From contig NZ_BLPF01000001.1 in assembly GCF_011764425.1 (NCBI RefSeq), forward strand, positions 2,347,001-2,411,000: a stretch of DNA of 64,000 nucleotides. Reading direction: 5' to 3'. The notes below the pieces were generated by a model. That model was not told where the DNA came from, searched no databases, and saw only the letters and a program-made list of their open reading frames with translations. Each line of letters opens with the position of its first letter. Position 1 is the stretch's first letter. Below are positions 8,842 to 17,111 of this stretch, one piece after another. This DNA is from Phytohabitans houttuyneae. GTDB lineage: Bacteria > Actinomycetota > Actinomycetes > Mycobacteriales > Micromonosporaceae. Position numbers and translations under genes: made by a program.

Positions 8842-8847
8842 TATATT
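8842..8847 (+). promoter_or_regulatory. Possible -10 element (TATATT)
   Basis: TATATT is one of few AT-rich hexamers in this stretch and ends eight bases before the GTG at 8856, so transcription could begin at or next to the start codon and give a leaderless message. No clear -35 was found. AGGAG at 8849-8853 is too close to the GTG to be an ideal ribosome-binding site. Confidence 0.35.
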
Positions 8848-8855
8848 CAGGAGTC

Positions 8856-10568
8856 GTGCAGCCGGTCGCCGTAGATTCTGATTCCGCTCCCTCCCCCGAG
8901 CCGCCCGCCGACCCCCCAGCCCCTGCCGAGGCCGGTCGCTCCTGGGCGGTCTGGAGGTGGGCCGCTGTCGGCCTCGTCGTGCTGGTCGGGATCGCCGGGC
9001 AGGTGCGGGTCTGGGCGAGCGATCGTGGCCTCTGGGGCGACGAGATCTACATCGCGGTAAACCTGCGGGGTAAGAGCTGGTGGGAGCTGACCGGCCCGCT
9101 GGCGTACTCGCAGATCGCCCCGCCCGGCTGGCTGTTCGAGAGCAAGTTCTTCTATCACGCGCTCGGCGGAGACGAGCAGTCCTTGCGGTTTGCCGGGCTG
9201 CTCGGCGCGGCGACCACGCTCATCCTGACCGCGTTCCTCGCCCGGCGGGCGATCGGTTGGGGCGGCGCCGTGCTCGCCAGCGCGCTGGTCGCCCTCAGCC
9301 CGGGGATGCTCTACTACGCCGGAGAGCTCAAGCAGTACTCGACCGAGGCGGCCGCCGCGATGCTGCTGCTGCTGGCGATGGGGCTGTTCGTCGAGTACGA
9401 CCAGCGATCGACGAACCCGCGCCGGCGCTGGCTGCACGCCGCCGCGCTCGCCGTGACCGGCCTGGTGGTCGCGCCGTTCAGCTACAGCGCCATCATCGTG
9501 GTCGCGGGCGCGACCGCCGGCGGCGTGCTTGTCCTGCTGCTGTCCCGCCGTCGCGGCACCGCGCTGGCGCTCGGCCTTGCCGTGACACCCGCGCTGGCGG
9601 TGGTGGCGCTCATGGTCTGGCGGCGTATGCAGTACACGATCCCGGGCAACCAGTACCAGATCTTCCCCAAGGGCTTCCCGGCCGAAAACGCGGGTCCGTC
9701 CGAGTTTGTGGCGTGGCTGCCGCGGATGTGGTCGGGCTTCGCGGACGACCCGCTGGGTTGGCGGTACCCCCTCGTCTTGCTCGTGCTCGTGGTCGCCGGC
9801 CTGGTGGCGATGGTGCTGCGCGGCAAGGCGATCTGGGCCGGCCTGATCGGCGGCCTGGGCGTCGCGGCGCTCGGCGCGGCCGCGCTCCGCGCCTACCCCT
9901 GGGAAGGCCGGATCGCCGTCTACCTGCTGGCGCCGATGCTTGTGGCGGCGGCGGCCGGTGTTGACGCGGCGGTCCGGGTGGTTCTGCACACGGCGCGGAC
10001 CCTGCGCTCCGGCGAGCGCTCGTGGCGGCCGGTGGCGGCACTGGTGGCCGCAGCGGTGGCCATCGTCATGACGGGCGTGGCGGCGACGCCGTCGTTCGCC
10101 GACGGGGTGCATCAGGCGCGCGAGCCGCGCTACCGCGATCAGGGCCGCGACATCCTCAACGAGGTCGCCGCCCGGCTGCAGCCGGGTGACGTGATCATCT
10201 TCTACCGGTTCAGCCGGCCCATCGCCGACTGGTACGGGCGTGGCGGCCGCGATCTGCCGATACCCGGTTTCTTCCGGATGACCAGTGCCGACGCCTGCCA
10301 AGCGGGCTCGGTGGACGCGGCGCTGGCTGGCGCGAAGCGGGTGTGGTTCGTGCGGGCGGCCCGCTTCTCCGGCGACCCGGTCGACTACTTCGTCCGGATC
10401 GTCGACGCCCTCGAAGAGCGCGGCCGGGTGGTCGACTCCCACCTCTGGACCCCGTCAGAGCCCGACTCGACCGGCTGGACGCTGATCGACCTGACCGCGC
10501 CGCCCGACCCCGGCCGGACGACCCCGCCGCCGGATCCCGCCTACGCGTGCCTGGACTTCATCAAGTAG
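8856..10568 (+). CDS. GT-C fold membrane glycosyltransferase (ArnT/PMT-like)
   Basis: 570 residues. A Pro-rich cytoplasmic N-terminus is followed by about ten transmembrane segments and a soluble C-terminal domain from about residue 410. The first extracytoplasmic loop has RGLWGDEIYIAVN, matching the acidic catalytic loop of GT39/ArnT-type enzymes that use polyprenyl-phosphate sugars. The loop YYAGELKQYSTE further on also suits this fold. It probably transfers a sugar from a lipid carrier to a cell-envelope acceptor. Acceptor and donor are unknown. The GTG at 8856 is the first possible start after a TATATT box. The alpha/beta hydrolase gene follows 15 bases after its stop. Confidence 0.72.
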   Translation: MQPVAVDSDSAPSPEPPADPPAPAEAGRSWAVWRWAAVGLVVLVGIAGQVRVWASDRGLWGDEIYIAVNLRGKSWWELTGPLAYSQIAPPGWLFESKFFYHALGGDEQSLRFAGLLGAATTLILTAFLARRAIGWGGAVLASALVALSPGMLYYAGELKQYSTEAAAAMLLLLAMGLFVEYDQRSTNPRRRWLHAAALAVTGLVVAPFSYSAIIVVAGATAGGVLVLLLSRRRGTALALGLAVTPALAVVALMVWRRMQYTIPGNQYQIFPKGFPAENAGPSEFVAWLPRMWSGFADDPLGWRYPLVLLVLVVAGLVAMVLRGKAIWAGLIGGLGVAALGAAALRAYPWEGRIAVYLLAPMLVAAAAGVDAAVRVVLHTARTLRSGERSWRPVAALVAAAVAIVMTGVAATPSFADGVHQAREPRYRDQGRDILNEVAARLQPGDVIIFYRFSRPIADWYGRGGRDLPIPGFFRMTSADACQAGSVDAALAGAKRVWFVRAARFSGDPVDYFVRIVDALEERGRVVDSHLWTPSEPDSTGWTLIDLTAPPDPGRTTPPPDPAYACLDFIK

Positions 10569-10583
10569 GACCCACGATCACGT

Positions 10584-11408
10584 GTGACCACCCGTGAGCT
10601 CCATGCGACCTCCGCCGACGGAACCCGAGTGGCGGCGATCGACCAGGGCCGGAGGCGGGGCGCCACGGTCCTGATCGTTCATCCCGGGTCGAGCGATGCC
10701 TCGTCGTGGGAAGGGGTCGCGGTCAAGCTGTCCCACCGGTTCCGGGTCGTCCGGATCCACCGCCGGCTGTACGCCGCGGGCGGTGCGGCGTTGGCGGGCC
10801 ACACGATGGCGACCGAGGTCGACGACCTGCTGGCCGTCGGCGCGCTCCTGGAGGGGCCACTGGTGCTGGTGGGTCACTCGTCCGGCGCGGTGGTGGCCCT
10901 CGAGGCGGCGCTGGCCCGGCCGGCTCTGTTCGCCGCGATGTTGCTCTACGAGCCGCCGGTGGCGGTCACCAGCCCGCTGGGCGGCGAGGCGGTGCTACGC
11001 GCGCGAGCGGCTCTGGACGCCGGCCACCCGGGGCGGGCCATGGCCATCCATCTACGGGAGATTGTCCAGGCGCCCAGGTGGCTGGTCCGGGCCGTCCGGC
11101 TGAGTCCTTCGACCTGGCGCCGGCTGCGGGCGTTCGCACCGGCGCAGATCACCGACGACGAAGCGATCGAGGCGCTGGGGGTCGGCGTTGACCGCTACGC
11201 CGGCGTGGACGTCCCCACCTGCCTGCTCGGCGGCGACCGTAGCCCCACGAACCTCCGCCAGCGCCTTGACGCGCTGGCGGAGGTCCTGCCCCGCCTGCAG
11301 TCGGTCGAGATCCTCCGCGGCCAGGGCCACGCCGCACATCTCACCGCACCCACGGAAGTGGCCTGGACGATCGAAGACCTCGCCGAGACCGTTTTGGGCC
11401 GGCGCTGA
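10584..11408 (+). CDS. Alpha/beta hydrolase
   Basis: 274 residues of the alpha/beta hydrolase fold. VLIVHPGSSDASSW carries the HPG oxyanion region and VLVGHSSGAVVALEAA the GxSxG nucleophile elbow (Ser near residue 98). CLLGGDRSP gives the acidic residue strand, and GQGHAAHL near the end provides the catalytic His. It starts with GTG at 10584, 15 bases after the GT-C gene, so the two are probably co-transcribed. A terminator-like hairpin follows. The family is too broad to name a substrate. Confidence 0.82.
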   Translation: MTTRELHATSADGTRVAAIDQGRRRGATVLIVHPGSSDASSWEGVAVKLSHRFRVVRIHRRLYAAGGAALAGHTMATEVDDLLAVGALLEGPLVLVGHSSGAVVALEAALARPALFAAMLLYEPPVAVTSPLGGEAVLRARAALDAGHPGRAMAIHLREIVQAPRWLVRAVRLSPSTWRRLRAFAPAQITDDEAIEALGVGVDRYAGVDVPTCLLGGDRSPTNLRQRLDALAEVLPRLQSVEILRGQGHAAHLTAPTEVAWTIEDLAETVLGRR

Positions 11409-11434
11409 CGAGCGGTTAGTAGTTTCGCGTCTGG

Positions 11435-11464
11435 ACGGGCGCGGCGTGGCTGCGCCCGTTTATT
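11435..11464 (+). terminator. Probable intrinsic terminator after the alpha/beta hydrolase gene
   Basis: ACGGGCGC (11435-11442) pairs perfectly with GCGCCCGT (11452-11459), and the right arm runs into TTTATT. This stem plus T-rich tail is one of the few classical terminator shapes in the window. Confidence 0.6.
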
Positions 11465-11590
11465 CGACGGTGGCGAAAAGACCCAGGTCAACTGCGTGAA
11501 TCAGAAAAGCCAGCTTGTGTGATCTGGATAGAGTGGCGTGCCGCACCACTGGGAATTGGTGGCTCAAGCCTCATCGGGGGTGACGGGGCG

Positions 11591-12601
11591 ATGCGGATCC
11601 ATTTCACCGGCCACGACCTTGCGCAGACTTTTCTCCTCGACGGTTATGACGCGATGTGGGAGCTGGTAAACAGCCTGCAGGCACTACAGGGCGGCTACGG
11701 CCGTACCACGTTCGGCGCGTGGCGACGGCGGGTGGCGGAAGACCTGCGGCGCAGCGGTCTGGCCCGAGTGGTCCGGCACCAGCTGTTCCCCGTCGCGCCG
11801 CACGCCGCGTACTTTCCCGATCTGCTCACGCCGCCGGTCGGCAGGCTGGGCCCGGCCGCCGGGATCGACGCGGTACTGCACACGCCGGCCCGACGCTGGG
11901 CAGCCGAGCTTGGCCGGCTCGGTGGCGCAGCTGGCGCCGGCGCGTGGCTGGACGGCTTGCGGGCCGGCGGCCGGCGGGCGCTGGGCGAGCTCGGCGCCAC
12001 GTTGGCGGCGTACTACCGCTGCGCGGTCTCGCCTCACCTGGAAGCCATCGCCGGCAGCGTCCACGACGACCTCGCGGCGCGCCGCGGTGCTGCCCAGGAC
12101 GGCGGCGTCGAGGCGCTGCTCACGACGTTTCGGCCCATGATGCGGTGGGATCCGCCGGTGCTTGAGGTACCGAGCCACCCGTCCAGGCGGGACATCCATC
12201 TGGAGGGACGCGGCCTGGTCCTGGTGCCGTCGTACTTCTGCCGGCTTCACCCGCTGACCATCTTCGACCCGGAGCTGCCGCAGGTGCTGGTCTACCCGGT
12301 GGCGCACCGATCCTCGCCGCCGCGCCTTGCCGCGAGCCACGAGGCGTTGGTCCGGCTGCTCGGCGAGACCCGCGCCCTTGTGCTGCTGGCGGCCTTCGGC
12401 GGGGCCACAAACGGCGAGTTGGCCCGGCGGATCGGCGTGTCCACGGCCGCGGTCAGCCACCACACCACCGTCCTGCGCGACGCCGGCCTGCTGGTCAGCC
12501 ACCGGCGCGGCAACACGATCCGGCACTCGACGAGCCGCCTCGGCGCCGCGATGATCCGGCACGATCCTGACCGTCCCGCCGCGGAGACTCAGGCCGGATG
12601 A
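11591..12601 (+). CDS. ArsR-like winged-helix regulator with large N-terminal domain (DUF5937 type)
   Basis: 336 residues. The N-terminal 230 residues have no named catalytic motif (MRIHFTGHDLAQTFLL, then a helical region and LVLVPSYFCRLHPLTIFD), a pattern seen in actinobacterial DUF5937 regulators. The C-terminal 80 residues are an ArsR-type winged helix, TNGELARRIGVSTAAVSHHT then VLRDAGLLVSHRRGN. ATG at 11591 is taken because the family N-terminus begins there and GGGGGTG lies upstream. It ends in a 13-base convergent overlap with the next gene. The regulated gene is unknown. Confidence 0.78.
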   Translation: MRIHFTGHDLAQTFLLDGYDAMWELVNSLQALQGGYGRTTFGAWRRRVAEDLRRSGLARVVRHQLFPVAPHAAYFPDLLTPPVGRLGPAAGIDAVLHTPARRWAAELGRLGGAAGAGAWLDGLRAGGRRALGELGATLAAYYRCAVSPHLEAIAGSVHDDLAARRGAAQDGGVEALLTTFRPMMRWDPPVLEVPSHPSRRDIHLEGRGLVLVPSYFCRLHPLTIFDPELPQVLVYPVAHRSSPPRLAASHEALVRLLGETRALVLLAAFGGATNGELARRIGVSTAAVSHHTTVLRDAGLLVSHRRGNTIRHSTSRLGAAMIRHDPDRPAAETQAG

Positions 12602-13320
12602 GCCCGCGGAGGGGTGGAGAGGTCACCGCTCACCCGGGAGAGGAACGCGTCGAGCGGCTCGGCGGATGTCCACCACGAGCTGTAGTAGTCGCGGAACGAA
12701 CTCACGGACGAGGGCGCGTCGAGCCGGTGGCCGCTCATGAAGGATCCTTCCGAGGTCAGAAGGATCAGGACGGCCTTCTCGTCGATGATGGCGATGTTGA
12801 TCGCGTCGACGTCGCCGTCGAGGGGGACGACGCGGGCGTGGTAGTTGGCGACGCCGCGCATCTCCTGCTGGTGCTGCACCAGCCAGCGAAGCATCTCGCC
12901 GCGGTAGGGCTCGGTCGAGGGCACGCCGATGATCCGGTGAAACGAGGCTCCGGGGTTGCGCTTCGTCCACTGCACGACGTCCCGGAAGTACTGCTTCGCC
13001 GCGGGCGACTGGAAGCTCGGCGGTGGGGTCCTGCGCACGTAGCTGGTGTAGATGCGCCGCTCGGCTGACTGCACCAGCCGGCTGAACGAGGTGAAGAACT
13101 CGTCGCTGTGGTTGTAGTGGGTGAAGGTGGACGGCTTCTGGTTGTCCCGGATCTCCATGAGCAGCGACAGGACGATGTAGAGCGCGGCGAAGATCAACGG
13201 GATCTGCCACTTGACGTCCCATGCGAGCAGGTTGGCCAGGACTGAGCCGCCGACCACGACCGGGAGCGAGATCAGGAGCGCCTTGCGCTCGACAGACTGG
13301 ACGTCAACCTTTCGGCGCAC
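12589..13320 (-). CDS. Membrane-anchored PLD-like domain protein
   Basis: 243 residues. Two adjacent transmembrane helices (about residues 14-34 and 36-56) are followed by a soluble domain. Segments RRIYTSYVRRTPP, FHRIIGVPS, and NIAIIDEKAVLILLTSEGS match the strand pattern of phospholipase-D-like domains, but no HKD motif is present, so it is probably a ligand-binding or inactive version. The GTG start at 13320 has GGAGGG five bases upstream. It is divergent from a nuclease-like/HEAT protein, with about 200 bp between them. Function unknown. Membrane location and neighbours suggest a sensor or effector of an accessory system. Confidence 0.6.
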   Translation of the reverse strand: MRRKVDVQSVERKALLISLPVVVGGSVLANLLAWDVKWQIPLIFAALYIVLSLLMEIRDNQKPSTFTHYNHSDEFFTSFSRLVQSAERRIYTSYVRRTPPPSFQSPAAKQYFRDVVQWTKRNPGASFHRIIGVPSTEPYRGEMLRWLVQHQQEMRGVANYHARVVPLDGDVDAINIAIIDEKAVLILLTSEGSFMSGHRLDAPSSVSSFRDYYSSWWTSAEPLDAFLSRVSGDLSTPPRAHPA

Positions 13321-13523
13321 CGAATCCCTCCGCGAGTTGAGGTGGGTCGCCGAAGCGTACCGCCGGCGGACAACGGGCGGGCCCGCGCGCATTCGACCTC
13401 GGCGGCGGCGCGTCTGTCGTACCGCCGACAGTGGACACTCGCGCCCGGAAAAGCATGATCTGCGCTTGATAGAGTCGTGGCTGCCCGGCGCTCCCCCTCT
13501 GACGCCCTCCATACGGACATGCC

Positions 13524-15767
13524 ATGACGAATTCCCCGTCCGCATTCATCCAGTGGCTGACGAACGCTTTGCGGCTGATCGATTCGGATGACGTTTCTCT
13601 GCATATCCGGCGGCAGTCGGAAACCGTTCTCGAAGCGTCTTTGGCCTCCGCTCTCCGCATAGACGAGGCGCGCCAGGGCGTTCGAGAATTCATGCTCCTG
13701 GCCGTCGACAAGGGCGGCGGGCCGGTCGAGCACTCCGATGTGGAGCGCTTCTGCCTCGAGCACTCGTCCCGGGTCGGCGTGCTCGGTTCCTTCCTGCTCT
13801 CCACCGGCACGCCCGACGAGCGGGCCAGAGAAGCCCTGGCAAACAGTCCCGTCGTGTTCGTGTCGGTCGCGGGCCACGAGGAAAACACCGAGCCGACGCC
13901 GGAGAGCGTCGCCAACTTCTCCCAGCTCCTGCTCGGCGCCGTCTCGGTCAACTCCGCCGTCAAGCGCCTGGCTGAGCTGGAGCGCGGCGCGACCGCGGAT
14001 GCTGCCGCCAGCACCGAGGACCCGCTCCACAGTGCCTACCTGGCGCTGCTGGTGCTCTACCACTCGGAGCTGGAGTTTCTCGCCGACGGCAGGGGCGGCC
14101 GCAGCACGGTCGCCGTGTCGGGGTCGGGGGTCGAGACGGCGATGTCGGCCGGCTACGCCCTGCAGATCCATCCCCGCGACGGGCGGCAGGAGCGCGTGTT
14201 CCTCCCCAGCGCGGCCGAGATCGAGCGAGGGATCTCGCTCGCGGGGACGGCCTACGAGCTGTCGTTGCGGGCGGAGCGGACCGGCGGCGACGAGCCGCTG
14301 GCGCGGATGCTCAGTCACGTCTCGCGGCAGTTCATCTCGTACTATCTCGCCTGGGCCGACGGCCGACGCCACGAGCTTCCGTTCGCGGAGCTGCGCGAGC
14401 AGTTCGAGGCCTTCGTCGGCGAGCCGCACATCTCGATCCTCACGGGACAGCTAGCCGACTTCCGGCCGCCGCAGCAGGTGACGTTTCTGGAGATGCTCCG
14501 GCACCTGCGCGCCCGGGCTGCGACGGCCGACCTGCTCGACGCCCTCGACTCGATGGTCCCGAAGGTCCAGGAGGTGTGCCTGAAGACCCTCGCGGACTTC
14601 GGCACCCTCGACGACCTCGCACCGCTGGAGCCGTTTCTCCGGTCCCGGCGCGAGTCGCTGCGAGACGCGGCGCTCGACGTGATCGGAAAGCTCGGCGGGG
14701 ACGCGGCGGCGCTACATCTCATCCAGCTGCTCAACACCGACACGGTGCCACTGACGGAGTCGGTCCTGCAGGCGATCGCGCGCACGCGCTCCGTCCTCGG
14801 GCTGGGCGCCCTCATCGACTTCGGCTCGGGGCGGCGGGAGGTCGAGCTGCCGGTGCTCAAGGCCGTCGAGTCCTGCCTCGACGCAGTCGACGTGGACGCC
14901 GTGCGCGGTGACGGCGCGCGGTACCTGGCGCCCGAGGTGCTCGAACGCTACGTCGCCCTCCTCTTCGACGCCGATACCGACCCGGCCAAGCGGCTGGCCC
15001 TCAAGCTGGCCGCCGCGTACCAGCTTCCCGCCGGCGTCGAGTACATCGAAAAGGCCCTCGCGGACGAGTCGCTGGTGACCCGGTTGCGCGCCATCCAGGT
15101 GGTGCCACTTGTTGCTTCGGACCGGCTCGTCCAGGCCATGACGGACTCCCTGGCCAGCCTGCCCGAAGACTACGAGACGCAGAAGCTGGTGACGTGGATG
15201 ACCACGAACCTGGGCGTGCGGCACGGGCGCGACGGGCCGGCGGGCGAGCTCGGCGCCACCTCGGACCTGGACCTGCACCGGGCCGTCGCCACCTCGCTCT
15301 CCAAAGTGGACAGCGACCTGGCGCGGGCCCGCCTGGAGGAGCTGCCGGCCGCCGTGCCCGACGACGAGTCCGGCGACGCGGAGCAGCACGACTGGCAGAG
15401 CGTGCCGCTGATGAACTCCGTCTTCGCCTGTCCGAACGGGCTGACCATCTGGGTGGCGCACAGCACCCGCGAGCGCGAGGCCGACGGCGTGGCTTTCGCG
15501 ACCCTAATTCACGGCAACACCTTTGACGACGCCATGCGCGTGCCTGAGGCGGCAAACATGCTCAGCGGCGGCATGAGCATGACACAGGGCACCGAGACGG
15601 AAATCCTGGAGGACGTGGTATTTCCGTGTCTGCGCGGCGAGCAGCCGCGCTTTCCCACCTCCGTCGGGATGGGCGAGTTCGTGCGGACGACCGTCGAGGG
15701 CGGCAAGACCGTTGTCGAAGACCGGACCGACCTGCACGACCCTGACAGTCGCGATCGGGCGGGGTGA
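13524..15767 (+). CDS. Restriction-endonuclease-like N-terminal domain plus HEAT-repeat protein
   Basis: 747 residues. Residues about 30-135 resemble the Mrr-type PD-(D/E)xK fold: a core strand (REFMLLAVDKGG) where VECK-type residues would be, then HSDVERFCLEH, VGVLGSFLLSTG and ALANSPVVFVSVAG. The catalytic acidic/Lys set is not clearly conserved, so it may be inactive. Residues about 315-570 are helical HEAT-like repeats (ATADLLDALDSMVPKVQEV, RESLRDAALDVIGKLGG). The C-terminal 170 residues are of unknown type. ATG at 13524 lacks a good ribosome-binding site. The next gene starts three bases after the stop, so they are an operon. Confidence 0.6.
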   Translation: MTNSPSAFIQWLTNALRLIDSDDVSLHIRRQSETVLEASLASALRIDEARQGVREFMLLAVDKGGGPVEHSDVERFCLEHSSRVGVLGSFLLSTGTPDERAREALANSPVVFVSVAGHEENTEPTPESVANFSQLLLGAVSVNSAVKRLAELERGATADAAASTEDPLHSAYLALLVLYHSELEFLADGRGGRSTVAVSGSGVETAMSAGYALQIHPRDGRQERVFLPSAAEIERGISLAGTAYELSLRAERTGGDEPLARMLSHVSRQFISYYLAWADGRRHELPFAELREQFEAFVGEPHISILTGQLADFRPPQQVTFLEMLRHLRARAATADLLDALDSMVPKVQEVCLKTLADFGTLDDLAPLEPFLRSRRESLRDAALDVIGKLGGDAAALHLIQLLNTDTVPLTESVLQAIARTRSVLGLGALIDFGSGRREVELPVLKAVESCLDAVDVDAVRGDGARYLAPEVLERYVALLFDADTDPAKRLALKLAAAYQLPAGVEYIEKALADESLVTRLRAIQVVPLVASDRLVQAMTDSLASLPEDYETQKLVTWMTTNLGVRHGRDGPAGELGATSDLDLHRAVATSLSKVDSDLARARLEELPAAVPDDESGDAEQHDWQSVPLMNSVFACPNGLTIWVAHSTREREADGVAFATLIHGNTFDDAMRVPEAANMLSGGMSMTQGTETEILEDVVFPCLRGEQPRFPTSVGMGEFVRTTVEGGKTVVEDRTDLHDPDSRDRAG

Positions 15768-15770
15768 GCC

Positions 15771-16985
15771 ATGCTGAAGCGCAAAGAGCTGGCCTGCATG
15801 TACTTCCCCTACGCCGACCCGAGGCCCACACCGGCCCTGCTGTCCGCCGCGTTGCTCTTCGACACGATCTACTTCCTCGAGCTCAACTTCTTCCGCCCGC
15901 CGAGCACCGACGGCGCCGGCCCGCGTGACAGCCGCCTCTCCCAGGAGCTGCGGGATCTGCGCTGCTTCGCCGAGATCGGCCCGGACCTGCTGGGTTTCAA
16001 CTCGTCGGTCAGCCCCGGCCGCGCCGTGATGGACGCGGGCATCCGCACGGAGATACAGGCGAGCATCAGCGACGACCTCAACAACGAAGGGCTGAGGCGA
16101 CTCGCGGACGACAGTGGCAAGGTGCATTGGTACCTGCCCAACGGCCAATACCTGTTCTGGTCCGGGCTGGGCATCATCTTCGACTACCTCAGAAACAGCC
16201 AGGGGGAGCTGGCACCGGTACCCGAGATCCTGGCCACGCGCCCGAAGTCCTATGAGGAAGTCCTTGGCGCGTGGGGATACGGGACCGAGATCCGGTCCTT
16301 CGAGGAGGCGAGGCTGCGCGACCCTTCGGGCGAGCTGATGGTGCGGCTCCCCTTCCTGGCGGCCGAGTCCCTCATGATGACCGTCGCCCTGCACGCCTGC
16401 CGGGAGATGGGTCTGGTGCCATTCACCGACAGCGCGTTGCACCAGCGGTTTCTGACCAAGAAGATGAGCCATCTCGCCAGCCGGTTCGGCGACGACGCCG
16501 ACCTGCTTCCGGATCTCTCGCCGGCCTACTCCCGAGTCGGCACGAAGCTGATCGAGCTGAGCCTTCCCCGCGTCGAAAACCTCACCCCGGCCCGGGTGCT
16601 CCAGCTGCGCGACAAATGCGCCGACCAGCTGTCCCGCTTTCGGCAGGAGCTGCTCAAGATGGCCGCCGAGATCGAGGTCAACGCCTGGGAGCCCGCGTTC
16701 GAGCGGCACCTGAACAGATACGTCGACGCGAACGTGCGTCCCGCGCTGCTCGACCTGGAAAACAAGCTGCGCGACCTGCGCCGCGACCTCGGGCTCGTGA
16801 TCCTCGAAAAGTCGGCGACCACGGCCCCGCTGCCCTTTCTCGTGAGCATCTTCACCGGCATGCCGGTCGAGTGGGTGCTGCCGGCGAGCGTGGGCGTCGT
16901 CTCCCTTAAAGAAGTGCTCTCCTACCTGTCAAACCAGTCGAAGCTGAAACGCAACGGGCTGAGCTTCCTCCTGACCCTCACCTGA
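15771..16985 (+). CDS. Unknown protein coupled to the HEAT-repeat gene
   Basis: 404 residues, mostly helical, not recognised with confidence (a DUF6236-like relationship is possible). It opens ACMYFPYADPRPTPALLSAA, a pattern of proteins that begin with a short beta strand and then helices. Charged helical segments (LRDKCADQLSRFRQELLKMA) near residue 285 suggest a coiled coil. The C-terminus has a hydrophobic stretch (FLVSIFTGMPVEWVLPASVG) that could insert into a membrane. GGGGTGAG overlaps the end of the preceding gene and serves the ATG at 15771, so both are translated together. No function is proposed. Confidence 0.65.
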   Translation: MLKRKELACMYFPYADPRPTPALLSAALLFDTIYFLELNFFRPPSTDGAGPRDSRLSQELRDLRCFAEIGPDLLGFNSSVSPGRAVMDAGIRTEIQASISDDLNNEGLRRLADDSGKVHWYLPNGQYLFWSGLGIIFDYLRNSQGELAPVPEILATRPKSYEEVLGAWGYGTEIRSFEEARLRDPSGELMVRLPFLAAESLMMTVALHACREMGLVPFTDSALHQRFLTKKMSHLASRFGDDADLLPDLSPAYSRVGTKLIELSLPRVENLTPARVLQLRDKCADQLSRFRQELLKMAAEIEVNAWEPAFERHLNRYVDANVRPALLDLENKLRDLRRDLGLVILEKSATTAPLPFLVSIFTGMPVEWVLPASVGVVSLKEVLSYLSNQSKLKRNGLSFLLTLT

Positions 16986-16994
16986 AACAGGCCC

Positions 16995-17111
16995 AGTGCG
17001 GTGACCACTAACGTTTCTGGGTCCGCCCGCTGCGCGGGCGGACCCAGAAGCCCTGCGCCTGGCAGGGCCTGGTTCGCCGGGGAACCCGGCGAACCACAGT
17101 GTCACCGCACT
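16995..17111. repeat. Cloverleaf of three perfect hairpins closed by an outer inverted repeat
   Basis: AGTGCGGTGAC (16995-17005) and GTCACCGCACT (17101-17111) are perfect inverted copies. Between them lie three back-to-back perfect hairpins: a 16-bp stem with a 3-base loop (17015-17049), a 7-bp stem with a 5-base loop (17050-17068) and an 11-bp stem with a 3-base loop (17071-17095). The element fills almost the whole gap between two convergent genes. The right outer arm overlaps the kinase stop codon. It may act as a two-way terminator or be a palindromic mobile/REP-like unit. Confidence 0.75.
17015..17049. terminator. 16-bp perfect hairpin, likely bidirectional terminator
   Basis: Arms at 17015-17030 and 17034-17049 are perfectly complementary around a TGC loop. 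The hairpin begins 30 bases after the stop of the rightward gene and lies 60 bases beyond the stop of the leftward kinase gene. No T-tract follows, which is common for actinomycete terminators. Confidence 0.55.
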
